Part shown: positions 1 to 11,460 of the stretch, piece by piece
Numbering within the stretch: position 1 is the first letter of the stretch
Layout of the letters: each line of letters starts with the position of its first letter
Assembly (NCBI RefSeq): GCF_963583255.1
Contig: NC_084819.1
Location: 17,825,616-17,889,615, forward strand
Source: Pyrus communis
Taxonomy: Eukaryota > Streptophyta > Magnoliopsida > Rosales > Rosaceae
DNA: 64,000 bases
Direction of reading: 5' to 3'
Program-made: the position numbers and the translations under genes
Notes under the pieces: generated by a model
What the model saw: only the letters and a program-made list of their open reading frames with translations
Databases searched by the model: none
Told to the model about the DNA's origin: nothing

Positions 1-75
1 TTCCCAGCATGCTATTTATATCCTTGCTTTTGTATATTAATTATGGTTTACAATGCATTTATTCGGCTTGTGTAG

Positions 76-3000
76 TGTTGCTGGCATTGGACAACATGGG
101 ATTCGTTGCGAACATGTGCAGCTTGGTGCTGTACTTTCTGTACATGATGCATTTGGATCTGGCGCACTCCGCCAACCTTCTCACAAACTTCATGGGATCA
201 AATTATCTCCTCTCCCTCGTCGGAGGCTTCATTTCTGACACATACTTGAGCAGATTCACAACGTGCCTGATTTTTGGCGCAGTTGAAATACTGGTTACAA
301 AAAAATTTCACATATTTTGTTATTCCTGTTCTAGTTCTACTTATGTCACAAACTTTAATAAATTTTGTTATTCGCACTTAGGCTTTGGCGATGATGACAA
401 TTCAAGCTTACTCAAAGCATTTGCACCCAAAAGAAACTTGCTTGACAAAGTGTGTCGAAGGCCGTATCGCTGTCATGCTCTATGCATCCCTGTGCTTGTT
501 AGCTCTGGGAACAGGTGGCGTGAGGGGAGCACTGCCCGCACTTGGTGCTGATCAGTTTAACCGGAAAGAGGAAGCAAAATCACTCGCAACATTTTTCAAC
601 TGGCTTTTGCTTAGTACCACAGTTGGATCAATTATTGGCGTCACCGCCATTGTGACCGTTAGCACTGAAGTAGCTTGGTACTGGGGTTTCTTTATATGCA
701 CGGCTGGAGCATTTATCGGGTTCGCTGTTCTTGCGATGGGCAAACCTTTCTATCGCCTGCAAATCCCCGGCGACAGCCCCATCATTAGAATCATTCAGGT
801 CTGCCTTTCTCTCTTATCAAACTCTTTGCGCGCAAACTTGATTATTTTACTAGTTAATATTAACTAGTGTAATGTGGCGAAATGATGTGACAGGTTATTG
901 TTGTCGCTATAAAAAATAGAAGTTTACTGCAGCCGGGGAGCTCTCATGAATTGTATGAGATCAGTGAAAATGACCCAAAGTATACTAAAGAGAAAATTGC
1001 ACATACAGATCAATTCAGGTAACATTACATTAATTTTTTGTTAAAGTTCGCCAATAATTTGCAATAATTCAAACAAGGCTTACCAGATGGTATGTTCCCA
1101 TCTTGGCATGCCAAGATTCTTCAAAATTGACAAGAAAACAAAAGAAAAACATATGACTAAGGAGGAAATTGATAATACAACGAAAAGTTCACATCAAAGT
1201 TTCTGTGCATGTGATAGGGTTTTGCTTTATGAAGCGAACTTTTTGGACCATGATATCTGTTTATTTATTTGAGGGGTAGACAGGATGTGAAGTTTTTGGA
1301 ATCTTTTAATCATTTTTTTGTTGACTTCATTAGATAGCAATTTACAACTATGTAGATTACTTCATTTTTTTACTTCTAGAAAATGGGCGTGGCATTGTAG
1401 CTTACAGTTCTGAACAAGATTTCACAAAGAAGATCGATTAAAAAAAAAAAAAAAAAAAAGTGCTAAAAAACACGAGAAATTTCCATCTAGTTCATGTAGT
1501 AATACTTTCGTTCATGTATTTCCAATTGCACTGAATTTAGTTTTTGGAAGTATGCAGATTGTTTCATTCAAGAAATTCATCAACTTATGATAATTTTTCG
1601 TAAGAAACATCTGTCAAATTACCCCCGCCTCCAACCCATGTGTCGCGCACTTGACGATTTCATTCATGATATTAGCAAAAGTCGACGGATGTCCTTAAAT
1701 TTAAATAGTTTATAAAGTTTCACTTTCGTTCCTTTATTTACAATTACTTCGAGTTTGGTATAAACTAAGAGATCAGATTTGTTGCAATTGAAAATATAAA
1801 ATAAAAATAGATCTTCGTGATAACTACGTGGATTAAAAACGAATTTAGACCGTAACTAGGTAATTAGCGTCTTTTTTTACTGCATAGTATTGTACCTGTA
1901 GTTTAACAAAGTTCAAACTTTCATTCATGTATTTTCAATTGCTCCGCATTTCCTGTAGTTTGTAGATTTTTCCACCCAAAAACATCCCTCAACTTTTGTT
2001 GATTTCGTATACAAAGTCAGTCAAAATTACCCTTTCATGTACCCCGCACTGAAATTTGTCAAATTTACCTTTATTTGTGGCTCAAGTGACGATTTCGTGC
2101 AAGAAATTAGTGCCTTTGGTTATGACAGAGTAATGAGTACTAATTAATTACTGCCTAATGGTATTGAATCAGTTGTCTAGACAAAGCTGCCATACTTGGC
2201 AAAGACTCCAAGCCCCAACCCTGGAAAGTTTGCACCGTTACACAAGTGGAAGAAGTGAAGGTCCTAACAAGAATGCTGCCAATTTTCTTCAGCACCATCA
2301 TCATGAACACTTGTTTAGCACAGCTCCAAACATTTTCAGTCCAACAAGGAAGCATCATGGACCGCCACTTAGGCCGCATTGAGGTTCCGGCACCATCAAT
2401 CCCCGTCATCCCTCTCCTCTTCATGTCCATCCTCATCCCGCTCTACGAGTTCTTCTTCATCCCCTTTGCGCGAAAAATCACAAAGCACCCGTCAGGCATC
2501 ACGCAGCTTCAGCGCGTCGGCGTTGGACTAGTCCTCTGCGCAATCTCAATGGCAGTAGCTGGCATAGTAGAAGTAAAGAGAAAGAACCAAGCCAACAAGG
2601 ACTTCACAAAGCCGATATCTCTCTTCTGGCTTTCTTTCCAATACGCTATTTTCGGTATTGCTGACATGTTTACCCTGGTAGGGTTACTTGAATTCTTCTA
2701 CAAGGAAGCTCCCGTAGGCATGAAATCGCTCTCCACCTCGTTCACTTTTCTGTCACTTTCTTTAGGGTACTTCTTGAGCTCGATTTTCGTTGACGTGATC
2801 AATGTTGTGACCAGTAGGATTACTCCGAGCAAACTAGGATGGCTGCATGGCAAGGACCTAAACAAAAACAATTTGCAGCTATTTTACTATTTCTTGGCAA
2901 TCCTTAGCTGCATCAACTTTGTGAACTATGTCTACTGGGCTTCATGGTACAAGTACAAAGCAGACGAGGCAGATCCAAAGCTGCAGCTTAAAGCTTTGCA

Positions 3001-3112
3001 CCAGACACCTGCCATTCACAATGATTCAAGTGTTGTTCAAGAAAGTGGAAGCAAGACTAATGAAGCTGCTGCCTCCACTGAGGAAAATACAGAAAAGGTG
3101 GCAACTTTATGA
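76..3112 (+). CDS. NPF4: NRT1/PTR family (NPF4-clade) transporter, 5'-partial
   Basis: A proton-coupled membrane transporter of the NPF (NRT1/PTR, POT) family; the NPF4 clade is known for nitrate, abscisic acid and gibberellin substrates, and the substrate here is unknown. Exons are 76-293, 382-798, 894-1018 and 2173-3112, all GT-AG with compatible phases, giving about 566 codons to the TGA. The 218-bp first visible exon matches the classic NPF second exon, so the start codon, TM1 and the ExxE motif lie left of the window. Visible motifs are LALDNMGFVAN, GTGGVRGALPALGADQF, AWYWGFFI, AHTDQF, then LDKAAIL, PIFFSTIIMNTCLAQLQT and FGIADMFTLVGLLEFFY. The central region that is usually one exon is split by an extra intron at 799-893. 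The C-terminal tail is charged and Ser/Thr-rich. No internal stop was seen. Family certain, NPF4 clade likely. Confidence 0.9.
1480..2125. repeat. Diverged direct repeats in the 1.15-kb NPF intron
   Basis: The last NPF intron (1019-2172) contains two diverged direct copies of a roughly 200-bp segment at about 1490-1700 and 1915-2125. Both carry a 'ttcatgtatttccaattgc'-like start, a 'gtcaaattaccc' core and a 'tgacgatttcattc'-like end. A third partial copy lies near 1720-1760. A 20-base A tract sits at 1440-1459. Probably an old intronic TE remnant; family not identified. Confidence 0.5.
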
Positions 3113-3246
3113 AGCCCAATTTAAAAGGGAAAAAACAGAAAAGAAAGAAAGGGAGAGATAGATCATATATAATTAACCAAGGGGAGGAATTATAATGATA
3201 ATTAATGGGTTTATTTTCTCTATTTTTATCTTCTTTTTCTTTTTTT

Positions 3247-3282
3247 TGTGTGTGTGTGTGTGTGTTTTTTTTTTTTTTTTGG
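3247..3282. repeat. (GT)n/(T)n microsatellite in the NPF 3' region
   Basis: A short GT repeat followed directly by a T tract lies about 130 bp after the NPF stop codon, before the AATAAA site. Confidence 0.7.
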
Positions 3283-3360
3283 AATTGTAAGATATAGTGT
3301 GTTTGGGACATTGAATGTGTGAATTTTCTGTTTAATAAGTTTTTCTACCACGTTTTCATG

Positions 3361-3366
3361 AATAAA
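3361..3366 (+). terminator. Candidate polyadenylation signal of the NPF gene
   Basis: AATAAA about 250 bp after the stop, downstream of a TG/T-rich stretch, as expected for a plant near-upstream element. Inferred from position only. Confidence 0.4.
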
Positions 3367-3489
3367 GAAAAGTGAATTTGTCTTGCAAAAACCATCTTGG
3401 CCATTTTGCATGTGTTAGTATACTGGTCCAAACAAATAAAGGCACTTAAGATTTGTTTAGAAGTGCATTTGAATAATTAAAAAAACTTT

Positions 3490-3651
3490 CTAATAATGTT
3501 TGGTGGTATTTCTCTTCACTTGTAAGTAAGAGGTCTTAGGTTCGAATTTCGTAAATGACGAATTCAATGCCCAATTAGGTTCCTCATTGTATGACTTAGC
3601 CGAACTTCCCCCTCCTCTTAGTGTAAAATATATTGTTGTGCTAAAAAAAAT
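3490..3651 (+). mobile_element. tRNA-derived SINE, family 1, copy 1
   Basis: It has an A-box-like 'ggtggtatttctcttcact', a B-box-like 'ggttcgaatttcg', the body element 'ccctcctcttagtgtaaa' and a 'ttgttgtgctaaaaaaaa' tail. The reverse copy at 7284-7458 shares the same box order and tail, which defines a family. The 5' boundary is approximate and I could not settle a TSD. Confidence 0.65.
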
Positions 3652-3694
3652 GGCAATTCAAGTGTTTTTGTTTTGCTATGTATACTTCTTTGAG

Positions 3695-3985
3695 GGCGAG
3701 CCTTGGCGCAACATAAGTGTTGTTTTTTGTGACCGAAACGGGTTGAAGTCGTGGAAATAGCCTCTTTGCAAAGTAAGGGTAAGACTTCGTACAATAGACG
3801 TTCTCCCCCACCCCTCTTCTCTCCTCTTTTGTGACCGAAACGGGTTCGAATCGTGAAAACAGTCTCTTTGCAAAATAAAAGTAAGACTTCGTACAATAGA
3901 CATTCTCCCCCACTCCTCTTCCCTCCTCTTCAACCCTCGCAAGGCGGAAAACCATGCTGGCATGGAATCTCCTTTTTATGCATAC
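3695..3985 (+). mobile_element. tRNA-derived SINE, family 2, with internal duplication
   Basis: This matches the widespread plant SINE layout. There is an A box in 'ttggcgcaacataag', a B box 'cgggttgaagtcg', then 'gcctctttgcaaag', 'gtaagacttcgtacaatag', a C-rich stretch and a 'cgcaaggcgg' end. The segment from 'gaccgaaacgggtt' to the C-rich stretch occurs twice in tandem (about 3731-3825 and 3834-3930), so the B box is duplicated. Reading frames on the other strand here are by-products of the repeat. Confidence 0.6.
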
Positions 3986-4756
3986 TTTAAAAACCCCTCC
4001 AAATGAGTTGTAGAAGCAATTCCTGCGCTCAATCCAAATTGCATAGTCGTATTTGAATTTGACTATTAGGTTACGTAGGCTATATTTTGAGTTAATTAGA
4101 AACACAGTACAAGAGAGATTGAGGAATTCTGAAATTTCTACATTAATACATTTGTTATCTGTCTTCTAAAATTCCTCCATCCAACATTTTTGTTGCTCAT
4201 TTCGAAGTGTTCCTAAGCTCATTAGCACATCCATGACGTCCACGTGCCCTAGGTAGAATTTGGGCCGGGCTGCTGCTCTACAGCTCAAATGATTAAGCCC
4301 AATGTCAGCTCAACCTACATACAGAATAAGACCCAAAAATGATGCCCTTAGCTTAAATTTGACCTAAATGAAATTAGCTCATCAAGTTTCCCAAACATGG
4401 CTTCAACCAGATTTTTTTAACTTTTCCATATGGCGTATTCTATAGTCTACTCTACATGCAGGGAGATTCTAACTCAGATACTAACGTAACTCACGTATAC
4501 AGACTACAGCTTTAAACTAAAACGTAAGATTCACAATTCCATCTTTATGCCTTATTAGGTCAAACCCACGTTAGTACAGTGGTGTGGAGCTTTCAAGATT
4601 TTCCTGTTTTCTTTTTACTGGCTTCGCCATTAGTGAAGCTTGGAATCCTCGGACTAGGACTGTAGGACATGTCCATTTTGTGTGTCCTACAAAAATGCAT
4701 GCCAAAAGATAATCTGCAAGCATTCCAGTCTTTGCATTATATTACAATTTATTCAC
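3986..4756. other. Gene-free, no feature recognised
   Basis: AT-rich intergenic DNA. I see no open reading frame of note, no repeat pair and no RNA gene. Confidence 0.5.
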
Positions 4757-4916
4757 GGAACATTTAATAATCATTTCGTTTTAAGTTTTTAAGTTTTTAG
4801 TTGTTTGGTAACTATCAATTTTCAAAAAAATGAAAATGTTAAACCAAAAACTAAAACCAAATTTTGAAAACTAAAAAGTGAAAAATGAAAACGAAATGAT
4901 TATCAAATGCCTCTTA
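4757..4916. mobile_element. Foldback MITE
   Basis: The left end reads 'catttaataatcatttcgt' and the right end, reverse-complemented, 'catttgataatcatttcgt'. The two arms continue as complementary 'gttttTagtttt'-like runs, so most of the 160 bp can fold back. I found no clean TSD, so the superfamily is unassigned (hAT-like ends possible). Confidence 0.6.
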
Positions 4917-6385
4917 AATTAGTGTTACTATGATATTGTTTCTTGCAGGTTTTTTTAGTAAGGACCAGCTCATGTTATGGTCTAGGTCCTTAGTTGTTGA
5001 ATCCTTAACTAATAACAATAACTAAGATCCAACGACTAAGAACTCTGAACTATGCAATGAACAGGTTCATATTCTAAATGGTTCTTGCTTGGATGATGAG
5101 TTCCACAATGATACTACCATGCTAATTGTGTGGTTAATTAGTGAAAGTAGGCTAATTAATGAGGAATTTTGGAGTTGCAAAAATAAGTGTGCAGACCAAA
5201 CCCCGATTTGTTGGTGGAATACAATATGTGAGTAACAGCAGTGCGTGACAGAACTTGATGGGTTGTGCCATCAAGCTTCAAAAGATGCATGTGATCATGG
5301 GACCATGACAAAGAGCTCAGCTAGCTAGCTCACATGCCACCACCTCTTTTCATTAATTTGGTGGTTTTCCAAATTAACTGGATTCATCATTTAATTATTG
5401 TGTCTCTTACACGTGACTGCACCACACTTTTTTTTGTTTTTTGGTCATAAAAGACCAGCACACTTAATTATGTGGTTTAAATTAGATCCATAATGTGAAA
5501 GCATTCGCCTAATTGGATCACTTGTGATATAGAAAAATGAAGCATGGTAGATTTTGTAGCAATTGAATCGATCATGGGATGAAATATGAAGCAAACTCTA
5601 TCTAACGTTTTTTTCTTATTCAAAAGATGATAATAGATTAAGTGAGTCAAAGTACGCATAAGGTTTAGTTATCGAACTAAAATAGTAGAAGCCTCACTCT
5701 CTAAACCTGTATAATGTGGATAGAAAAAACTAAGACCCCGGGATTTAGTCATGAATTAAAAGTAGGCTACTTCGTTTTATTCATAACGATTAGAAAATGC
5801 TAACTCCTTGATAGAACTACCCCCTCTCTCCCCTGATCCCCTCTCTCCAAAATTTATTAAATAAAGAAAAAAACGAAAATAAAAGAATGCAAGTAGGGGG
5901 ATGAAGCCAAAATCCTCAAAGAGAAAAACAAAGAAACTTCAACGAAAAAGAAAAACAAGATGAAACTCAAGGTCATGAGCGTGGACAGCAACTACAAAAT
6001 CTAAAATTATGTACATTGAATCCATGCAATTGAATCTGAATTTTCTTTTAGTTAATTATGTATATATAAATAGCTAAACTAATTAACCATGTACAAACTA
6101 ATCATGTTTTAATCGATCGCGCACACACATATATATACAAGGGATATTAGAGGCGGAAAAGTACATACACATGATTAACAAACCTTTTGCATTAAGAGAA
6201 CATATTAAACAAAGGGAACAAAGGGGAGGGATCTTGGATGTGTCGCTCATAAGACTGGTTTATAATGAAAGTTACTATTATATAATGCAGATCGGTACTG
6301 GAGCCCAACAAAACGCTTTGAGATCCAATAATTATTTTGAATACACTCTCGAATTCTTTGACTATCTCAAGATATGTAATATGCA
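4917..6385. other. Gene-free, no feature recognised
   Basis: AT-rich intergenic DNA with short simple-sequence patches (TATATA near 6128). No convincing coding, RNA or TE signature. Confidence 0.5.
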
Positions 6386-6395
6386 AAATATTTAA

Positions 6396-6538
6396 AGAAA
6401 ATTAACGAAAAGTTCAAAATTTATTTAGTTTTAATGAAAAATAATAAATAAAGGTGTAATGAATAGTACCAGAGAAATGTAAAAATATGATTTTTCGTTA
6501 AAAGTAAACAATACCGAAAATGTTTTGTTAAAACTCTC
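6396..6538. mobile_element. 143-bp MITE, family M1, with 10-bp TSD
   Basis: It is flanked by a perfect direct repeat AAATATTTAA (6386-6395 and 6539-6548). The body has 'ttaacgaaaagttc' at the left, 'gaatagtacc' in the centre and 'tttttcgttaaaagt' to the right. The same ordered motifs recur at 12364-12517 in the first PAE gene. Non-autonomous, no coding capacity. Confidence 0.7.
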
Positions 6539-6548
6539 AAATATTTAA

Positions 6549-7272
6549 GGTCTATTTGGGATTGCTTTTTCTTAGAAAACATAAAAGTTGTTTTGACTCA
6601 TAGACGTGATTTTTTTTTAAAGAAGTACATATGAGATACTGTTTTAGGAAGCATTTTCAAGTATTTTTTTTAATTAGCATTTGAATTTATACTAAAACTC
6701 TCAGCGTGTTTATTGTAAAAGTTCTTGTCACAGAGGTGTTTTCTAGATCCTAAACTGACTTTTAATCTTACATCTGCTCTCTTATTAGTCCTAACTAAGC
6801 TTCTACCGGCAACAGATCTTTTATCTCTGGCGAACTTTTGTATGCTTCTCTCTTTATGCGAATGGAAAGATTTTTACGCTGCTGCTGCCCAAAACGCAAA
6901 AACAGAATAATATATTTTTTGTTTTGGGTGCCTTAATCATCTCCCAAGATATACTTGACTATATATATATATAAGCCCAAGGCCCTTCCCACCACTTTAA
7001 TCCTTGTCTAATTAACTACAATGCACAAGGGTTTATAAAGCCTAATACCAAATCAGATTTGAGCGATGGGGAATTGTGGCATGATTTATTTGTATTCAAA
7101 CTCCAACAAGGACAATCACACTCACGGGATTCATTCATGGACCTAAGTGCTTTCGGGACTACTCAGAAGTCCGAATAAGCGCTTGTGAGGACCTTCGCTT
7201 CGAGGACCACCCAACAGTTTGGGCATGTGGTGAAAGAGAGAAAATCACCATGGCTGTGTAGATGCAGACTCT
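6549..7272. other. Gene-free interval
   Basis: It has T-rich segments, a short AT microsatellite at about 6962-6974, and a 61-codon open frame (6725-6910) with no recognisable features. I do not call a gene here. Confidence 0.4.
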
Positions 7273-7283
7273 GTGCTACAAAA

Positions 7284-7458
7284 TTTTTTATTTTTTGAAA
7301 CAAATGATATAATCTATACTAAAAGGGTGGGGGAGTGGGCTAAACCTCATAATGTGCTAGCAATAATATGGTTCAAATTCACATTTGGCAAGAATTGAAC
7401 CTAAGACCTCTCACTTACAAGTGAAAAGGAATATCACTTGACCGTAGTATTAAGTGGC
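7284..7458 (-). mobile_element. tRNA-derived SINE, family 1, copy 2, with TSD
   Basis: Reverse-strand copy of the 3490 element. Reading the minus strand: 'cacttgtaagtgagaggtc', B-box-like 'ggttcaattcttgcc', the Pro/Cys-rich-looking 'cccactcccccaccc', then a 'ttgtttcaaaaaat' tail. It is flanked by GTGCTACAAAA (7273-7283) and GTGATACAAAA (7459-7469), an 11-bp TSD with one mismatch, as expected for LINE-mobilised SINEs. Confidence 0.75.
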
Positions 7459-7924
7459 GTGATACAAAAGCTTGAACTAAGAAGAAAGATCTAATTTCGG
7501 ATTAAAAGGAACACAGAGAAGACCACCATGATTCTACTGTTCTCGGTCCTTGGTTGCAACGAAGAAGAAAGGCTTTTTTGTATAGTATTTAATAAATGCA
7601 CTTAAATCTGTCTAGTCCACCTAAGCCCATGTCTAGGCCCTATTTAGACGCATATGCTCTAAGCCCCAATTCAGTCCAATCAATGCCTACGTATCTTGAT
7701 TATGACCACTTAATGTTGGAATCTTGAATCTGCTCACGGATCTCACCTAAAAATCTTTTCACGAAGAGCACACACCACACACCACACACAAGTACATGAA
7801 AATTCATCCTAATGAAGCAATGAATTCAAAACACAGTTGACAAAAGAAAACACGAGTCCACAAAACCTAGATTACGCAACGTGTGAATGTATGTACTTGT
7901 ACGTGGTGTCTATTAATAGATGAC

Positions 7925-8046
7925 CAATTCGTTAAGTAAACGCAAAGCATGGTTTGTTGACCTAATCTTAAAAACGCATAGTATGGTTCGTTGTTACCAC
8001 AAAAAAACATAAAAAAAAAAAGTATGGTTTGTTGACCTAATCTTAA
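7925..8046. repeat. Imperfect direct repeat ('atggtttgttgacctaatctta')
   Basis: A segment around 'ggtttgttgacctaatctta' occurs at about 7950-7972 and again at about 8025-8047. A third degenerate 'gtatggttcgttg' and an A-rich stretch lie between them. Confidence 0.5.
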
Positions 8047-8073
8047 TTAGCATTAGCTACGGTAATTAAATTG

Positions 8074-8146
8074 TGACGTCTCCTCCACCTCATAATTAAG
8101 CATTGGGAAGAACGTTGACGTCTCCTCCACCTCATAATTAAGCATT
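8074..8146. repeat. Exact 31-bp direct repeat, 42-bp period
   Basis: The segment beginning TGACGTCTCCTCCACCTC and ending TTAAGCATT occurs at 8074-8104 and 8116-8146 without mismatch. Each copy starts with TGACGTC, which is an ASF-1/CRE-type core; whether it regulates anything is unknown. Confidence 0.75.
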
Positions 8147-8149
8147 CTC

Positions 8150-9040
8150 TAGTCTCTATAATTTGTTCATTTCGAACATTCCAAGCTTTTCGTTGGCTTC
8201 TAGTTAGCTGGCTTTATATTACAATGCTTTACCCCATTCACACTACAATCTACATCAATCTTCCCTATTATTTCTTCCCAAAGTTTTACGTCGAGATTAA
8301 ATCTTCTCCACACATGTTGCACGTCATTTTTCTATGGCATTTATTATTGATTGACTCGTGTTAAGCCTATAACAATAAATTAAGACTGATTAAATTTATT
8401 AGTATATGTCAATTATGATAGAGATACAAAGAGATTGCACACAAAATGAATATGGAAGATTTGAACAACCTTACCTTGAGTTAACTACTTAAGTAAGTTC
8501 ATCCTAGTTATCCGAATGAATCATCATATCAGAGATGTAGTTCTTTATATCTACAAGACTATAGTAATTCTATGAATGAAGTGTTGAATATGCAGCAAAC
8601 GATGTAACATATATCAGTGTGTATGTATACAATATAAGTGTAGTATAGATAAGAGGATTCCGGTTTATACATAGCATACACCCCACCCATGGGCCATGCC
8701 ATGCATACTAAAAAATCCCTCTTCATTTACCGTTCTCCCGTTTCTGTTTATCCAATGCTTACAATTCACAGTGCTATTTTCCAAAAGTGTATGATGTGCT
8801 TGAAGCTTATGTTGATTCTTTTATGACAAAAATTCAGGAGAGAGATGGGTAGGTGAATAATCTTAGGAACAAACCGTACAAGTAAATGTTGCTGTCAAAG
8901 TTAGAGAAATTTCACACCTTTTAGTCGTGGAGATTATACATTCTAACCAGGGACATAATTATTTTATTTCATTCTTTCTTATCATGTGATAGAGTAACGT
9001 ACTCTCAGTTACATGATAAGAGTTAATTAAGTGGACGCAA
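8150..9040. other. Gene-free, no feature recognised
   Basis: AT-rich intergenic DNA without coding signal. Confidence 0.45.
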
Positions 9041-9046
9041 CCTTTT

Positions 9047-9680
9047 TTTTTTTTTGAGGTAATAAGAATTTATTAAGAAACCTTTAAGAACGTACATAGG
9101 ACATGCATGTCGATACAACCAAAAGGTCATACAAGCCAAAAAACATCATACAATTTCACATTTACAAACTCGTCATGAATACAATTACATCCTCAACTAC
9201 CATAGGCATGAAGACGCATATCTAACCAACAGGAAATATAACAACCTTGTGAGTCGTAGAATCAACGTAACAACATTACGAGAAACAGACCGCGCTACCT
9301 TTGATGATCTTGCAATTGTCAAAAAAGAAGTACTGCTACGAGTCATCTTCAAAAAACGTCGAGTTTTCTTCTCATAGTCCTTTGCCATGCTCAAAAACCA
9401 AAACAAAAACAAAAACCAACCTTAACTCTAAACAATAGCTATTCCTTAAAGATCTAAGTGTGATCCATAAGTTATAGCCATCACAAAAACTCTCCTTGAC
9501 ATAACAAGAGAGTGACCACAATCACGAAAGCTCTTCTTGACACAACGAAAGAACGATCACAACTAAAAAAGAAGTGCGTAAAAATATAAAAGGAAAAGAC
9601 CAACAGAGATTGCCGCTGTTCTTAAGACCAACAGCCAGGGTCAGCGGCTGAGGGATTTTTTCTTTATATATTTTCTCTAG
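9047..9680 (-). mobile_element. Poly(A)-tailed retroposon, possible LINE 3' end
   Basis: Read on the minus strand, the segment ends 'ttcttattacctcaaaaaaaa', with the A tract at 9043-9055 on the plus strand as T's. It contains an open stretch of about 71 codons with no known domain. This structure suggests a truncated LINE or a retroposed transcript in reverse orientation. The 5' boundary and TSD are not settled, and an mRNA origin is possible. Confidence 0.35.
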
Positions 9681-10133
9681 ATGGTACCTAGCTAGGGTTG
9701 TAGAGAAGATAATATAAATTGGGTCATACTTAAATTTAAATTTTGCCTGACAAGGAAATTAATTGCCGCCAAAATTATGGATTAATTATACATGTACTTG
9801 TTTCCATTCATCAGTGGACAGGAGTCAATATCTTCAGCGAAAAACACTGCACATGTAAAATTTGAACTCCCAAAACTACAATATTCACGAACAAAAGATC
9901 AACGACAATAATGACCATGGTAGGTCCACTCAATATGGACCGTCGGATCAAGGTGGTCATGTGATTGTTTTTAGTGTTAAAACACATAAACAGCTGTATG
10001 CATCTCAAGCAAACAAATCCCCCACACCCACATTAAAGTCATAGCTATTTTCAGTGTTTCACCATCACCAACCCCACCACCACCTTCCTTCTGCTCTCCA
10101 ACCCAGAGGAGAGAGCCAACCACTTTTAGTTTA

Positions 10134-10281
10134 GGGGTGTGCTATTCGCACATCTTATTTTACTTCTCACACATCTCTCGATACTTTATGTTTTTTGATA
10201 TTCTTCAATTCATCTGATTCGACAACCGAAAATTAAAAAGGTATGTGAGAAGTAAAATAGGATGTGTGAATATCACACCCC
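10134..10281. mobile_element. hAT-type MITE, family H1, copy 1
   Basis: Termini are GGGGTGTGCTATTCGCACA and its near inverse at the right end, with about 40 bp of arm identity. The element is flanked by a perfect 8-bp TSD TTAGTTTA (10126-10133 and 10282-10289). An 8-bp TSD is the hAT signature. The internal 'cgacaaccgaaaatt' is shared with the copy at 30921-31090. Confidence 0.8.
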
Positions 10282-10289
10282 TTAGTTTA

Positions 10290-11460
10290 TGTAATGTCAC
10301 CTGTCACAGCCAGTGGTCTTCTAAAAAGCAAGTCGCAGACCCGCAAGTAAACGGGTTGTTGGAATCCAAGTCAAAATAGGAGAATTACCCGGTTGAAGGA
10401 GCGGACTTTGTCGGAAGAAGATGAGAATGACGTACATAGAATGAGTTTATATGATATTATATTATTGAAATTAAATGTCATGCGGTGATAAATCAGTTCC
10501 ATGCAAGTTACTTCTCAAGAACAAAGCACGATGCAGTGTAGTTTATGCTTGATTGCTATTCTCTCGAGTTGTTCTCTCGTTCTGACACGAAGATGTGTGA
10601 TTCCACTAGTGGTGATGATGTTGAAGAATAGTTTGGCAAATATATCTTTAATTTCTCACACACCTTTATCAATTTTCAGTCATCAAATCGAATAGATTGA
10701 AGATGATCAATAACTACATATTGACAAAAATGTGTGAAAGTAAAAATGAGCATAGGAATAGCTCTATCCATATAAAAATAGTTGTTTTACATAACAAGGG
10801 AGACACTTCGATTGCCGGAAATAAAGTGATTTAATTCATTGCACATAAGTTTACGTAAAGCGTTATTTTTACAATTATGTGATGTGACTATCCATTTTAT
10901 AACAGATAAATTTATTTTATTAATATTATACTTTTAAGTACATAAAATATCAAACCCATCGTAAATTAATTACAACACCTAGACTAATAACACTATATGA
11001 AAACCTAATTTTCTTGAAAAAAAAATGGACAACCTAATTTTCTCAACCTTTTGTTCTCACTCAAATCAACGGCTGACATTGTCCGCGACTGCCGTGTCCC
11101 TGAAATCCCGTTTCTCTAGCATTGCTCTCCTAAATTACGTAATTAAGATTCGAAACGTGCCTGTGGTGCAATTAAACCTTTAAAAGCCCCCCAAACACTC
11201 TTCTCTCTCACACTCTCTAGATTTACTGAGTTTTATCAGCTCCCAAGCTGAAGAAATCTTCCATGAAATGGTATAGCACTTACTGAAACCAGTCACTACC
11301 CATTTGGCCCATTTCTCCAAATACCAAGGTAAATCAAAGTTTGCATTTTTTGTTCAATTTCTTTTCCAAGATTTTTTGTAAGTAAAGTTTATATTTTTCA
11401 AAACTTGGGTGGTGGCAGAGAGATTTGAATCACTGAACCAGAGAGAGAGAGAGAGGAAAG
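10290..11460 (+). promoter_or_regulatory. Upstream region and leader intron of PAE copy 1
   Basis: No gene. A CT-rich stretch at about 11198-11222 resembles a plant initiator or 5' UTR start. A leader intron is plausible from CCAAG|GTAAAT (donor at 11329) to GGTGGCAG|AG (acceptor ending 11418), followed by a GA-rich leader up to the ATG at 11461. The segment 'acttgggtggtggcagag' recurs ahead of copies 2 and 3 and the relic. Confidence 0.45.

Noticed and set aside
3539..3560. A tRNA gene from the 'ggttcgaatttcg' box
   Set aside because: No cloverleaf can be formed; it is the B box of a SINE.
3618..4105. Overlapping minus-strand open frames of 92-154 codons
   Set aside because: They fall on the duplicated SINE body and change with its repeats; no domain.
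10131..10284. Tourist/Harbinger call for the MITE from a TTA TSD
   Set aside because: The flanking match extends to 8 bp (TTAGTTTA), which fits hAT better.
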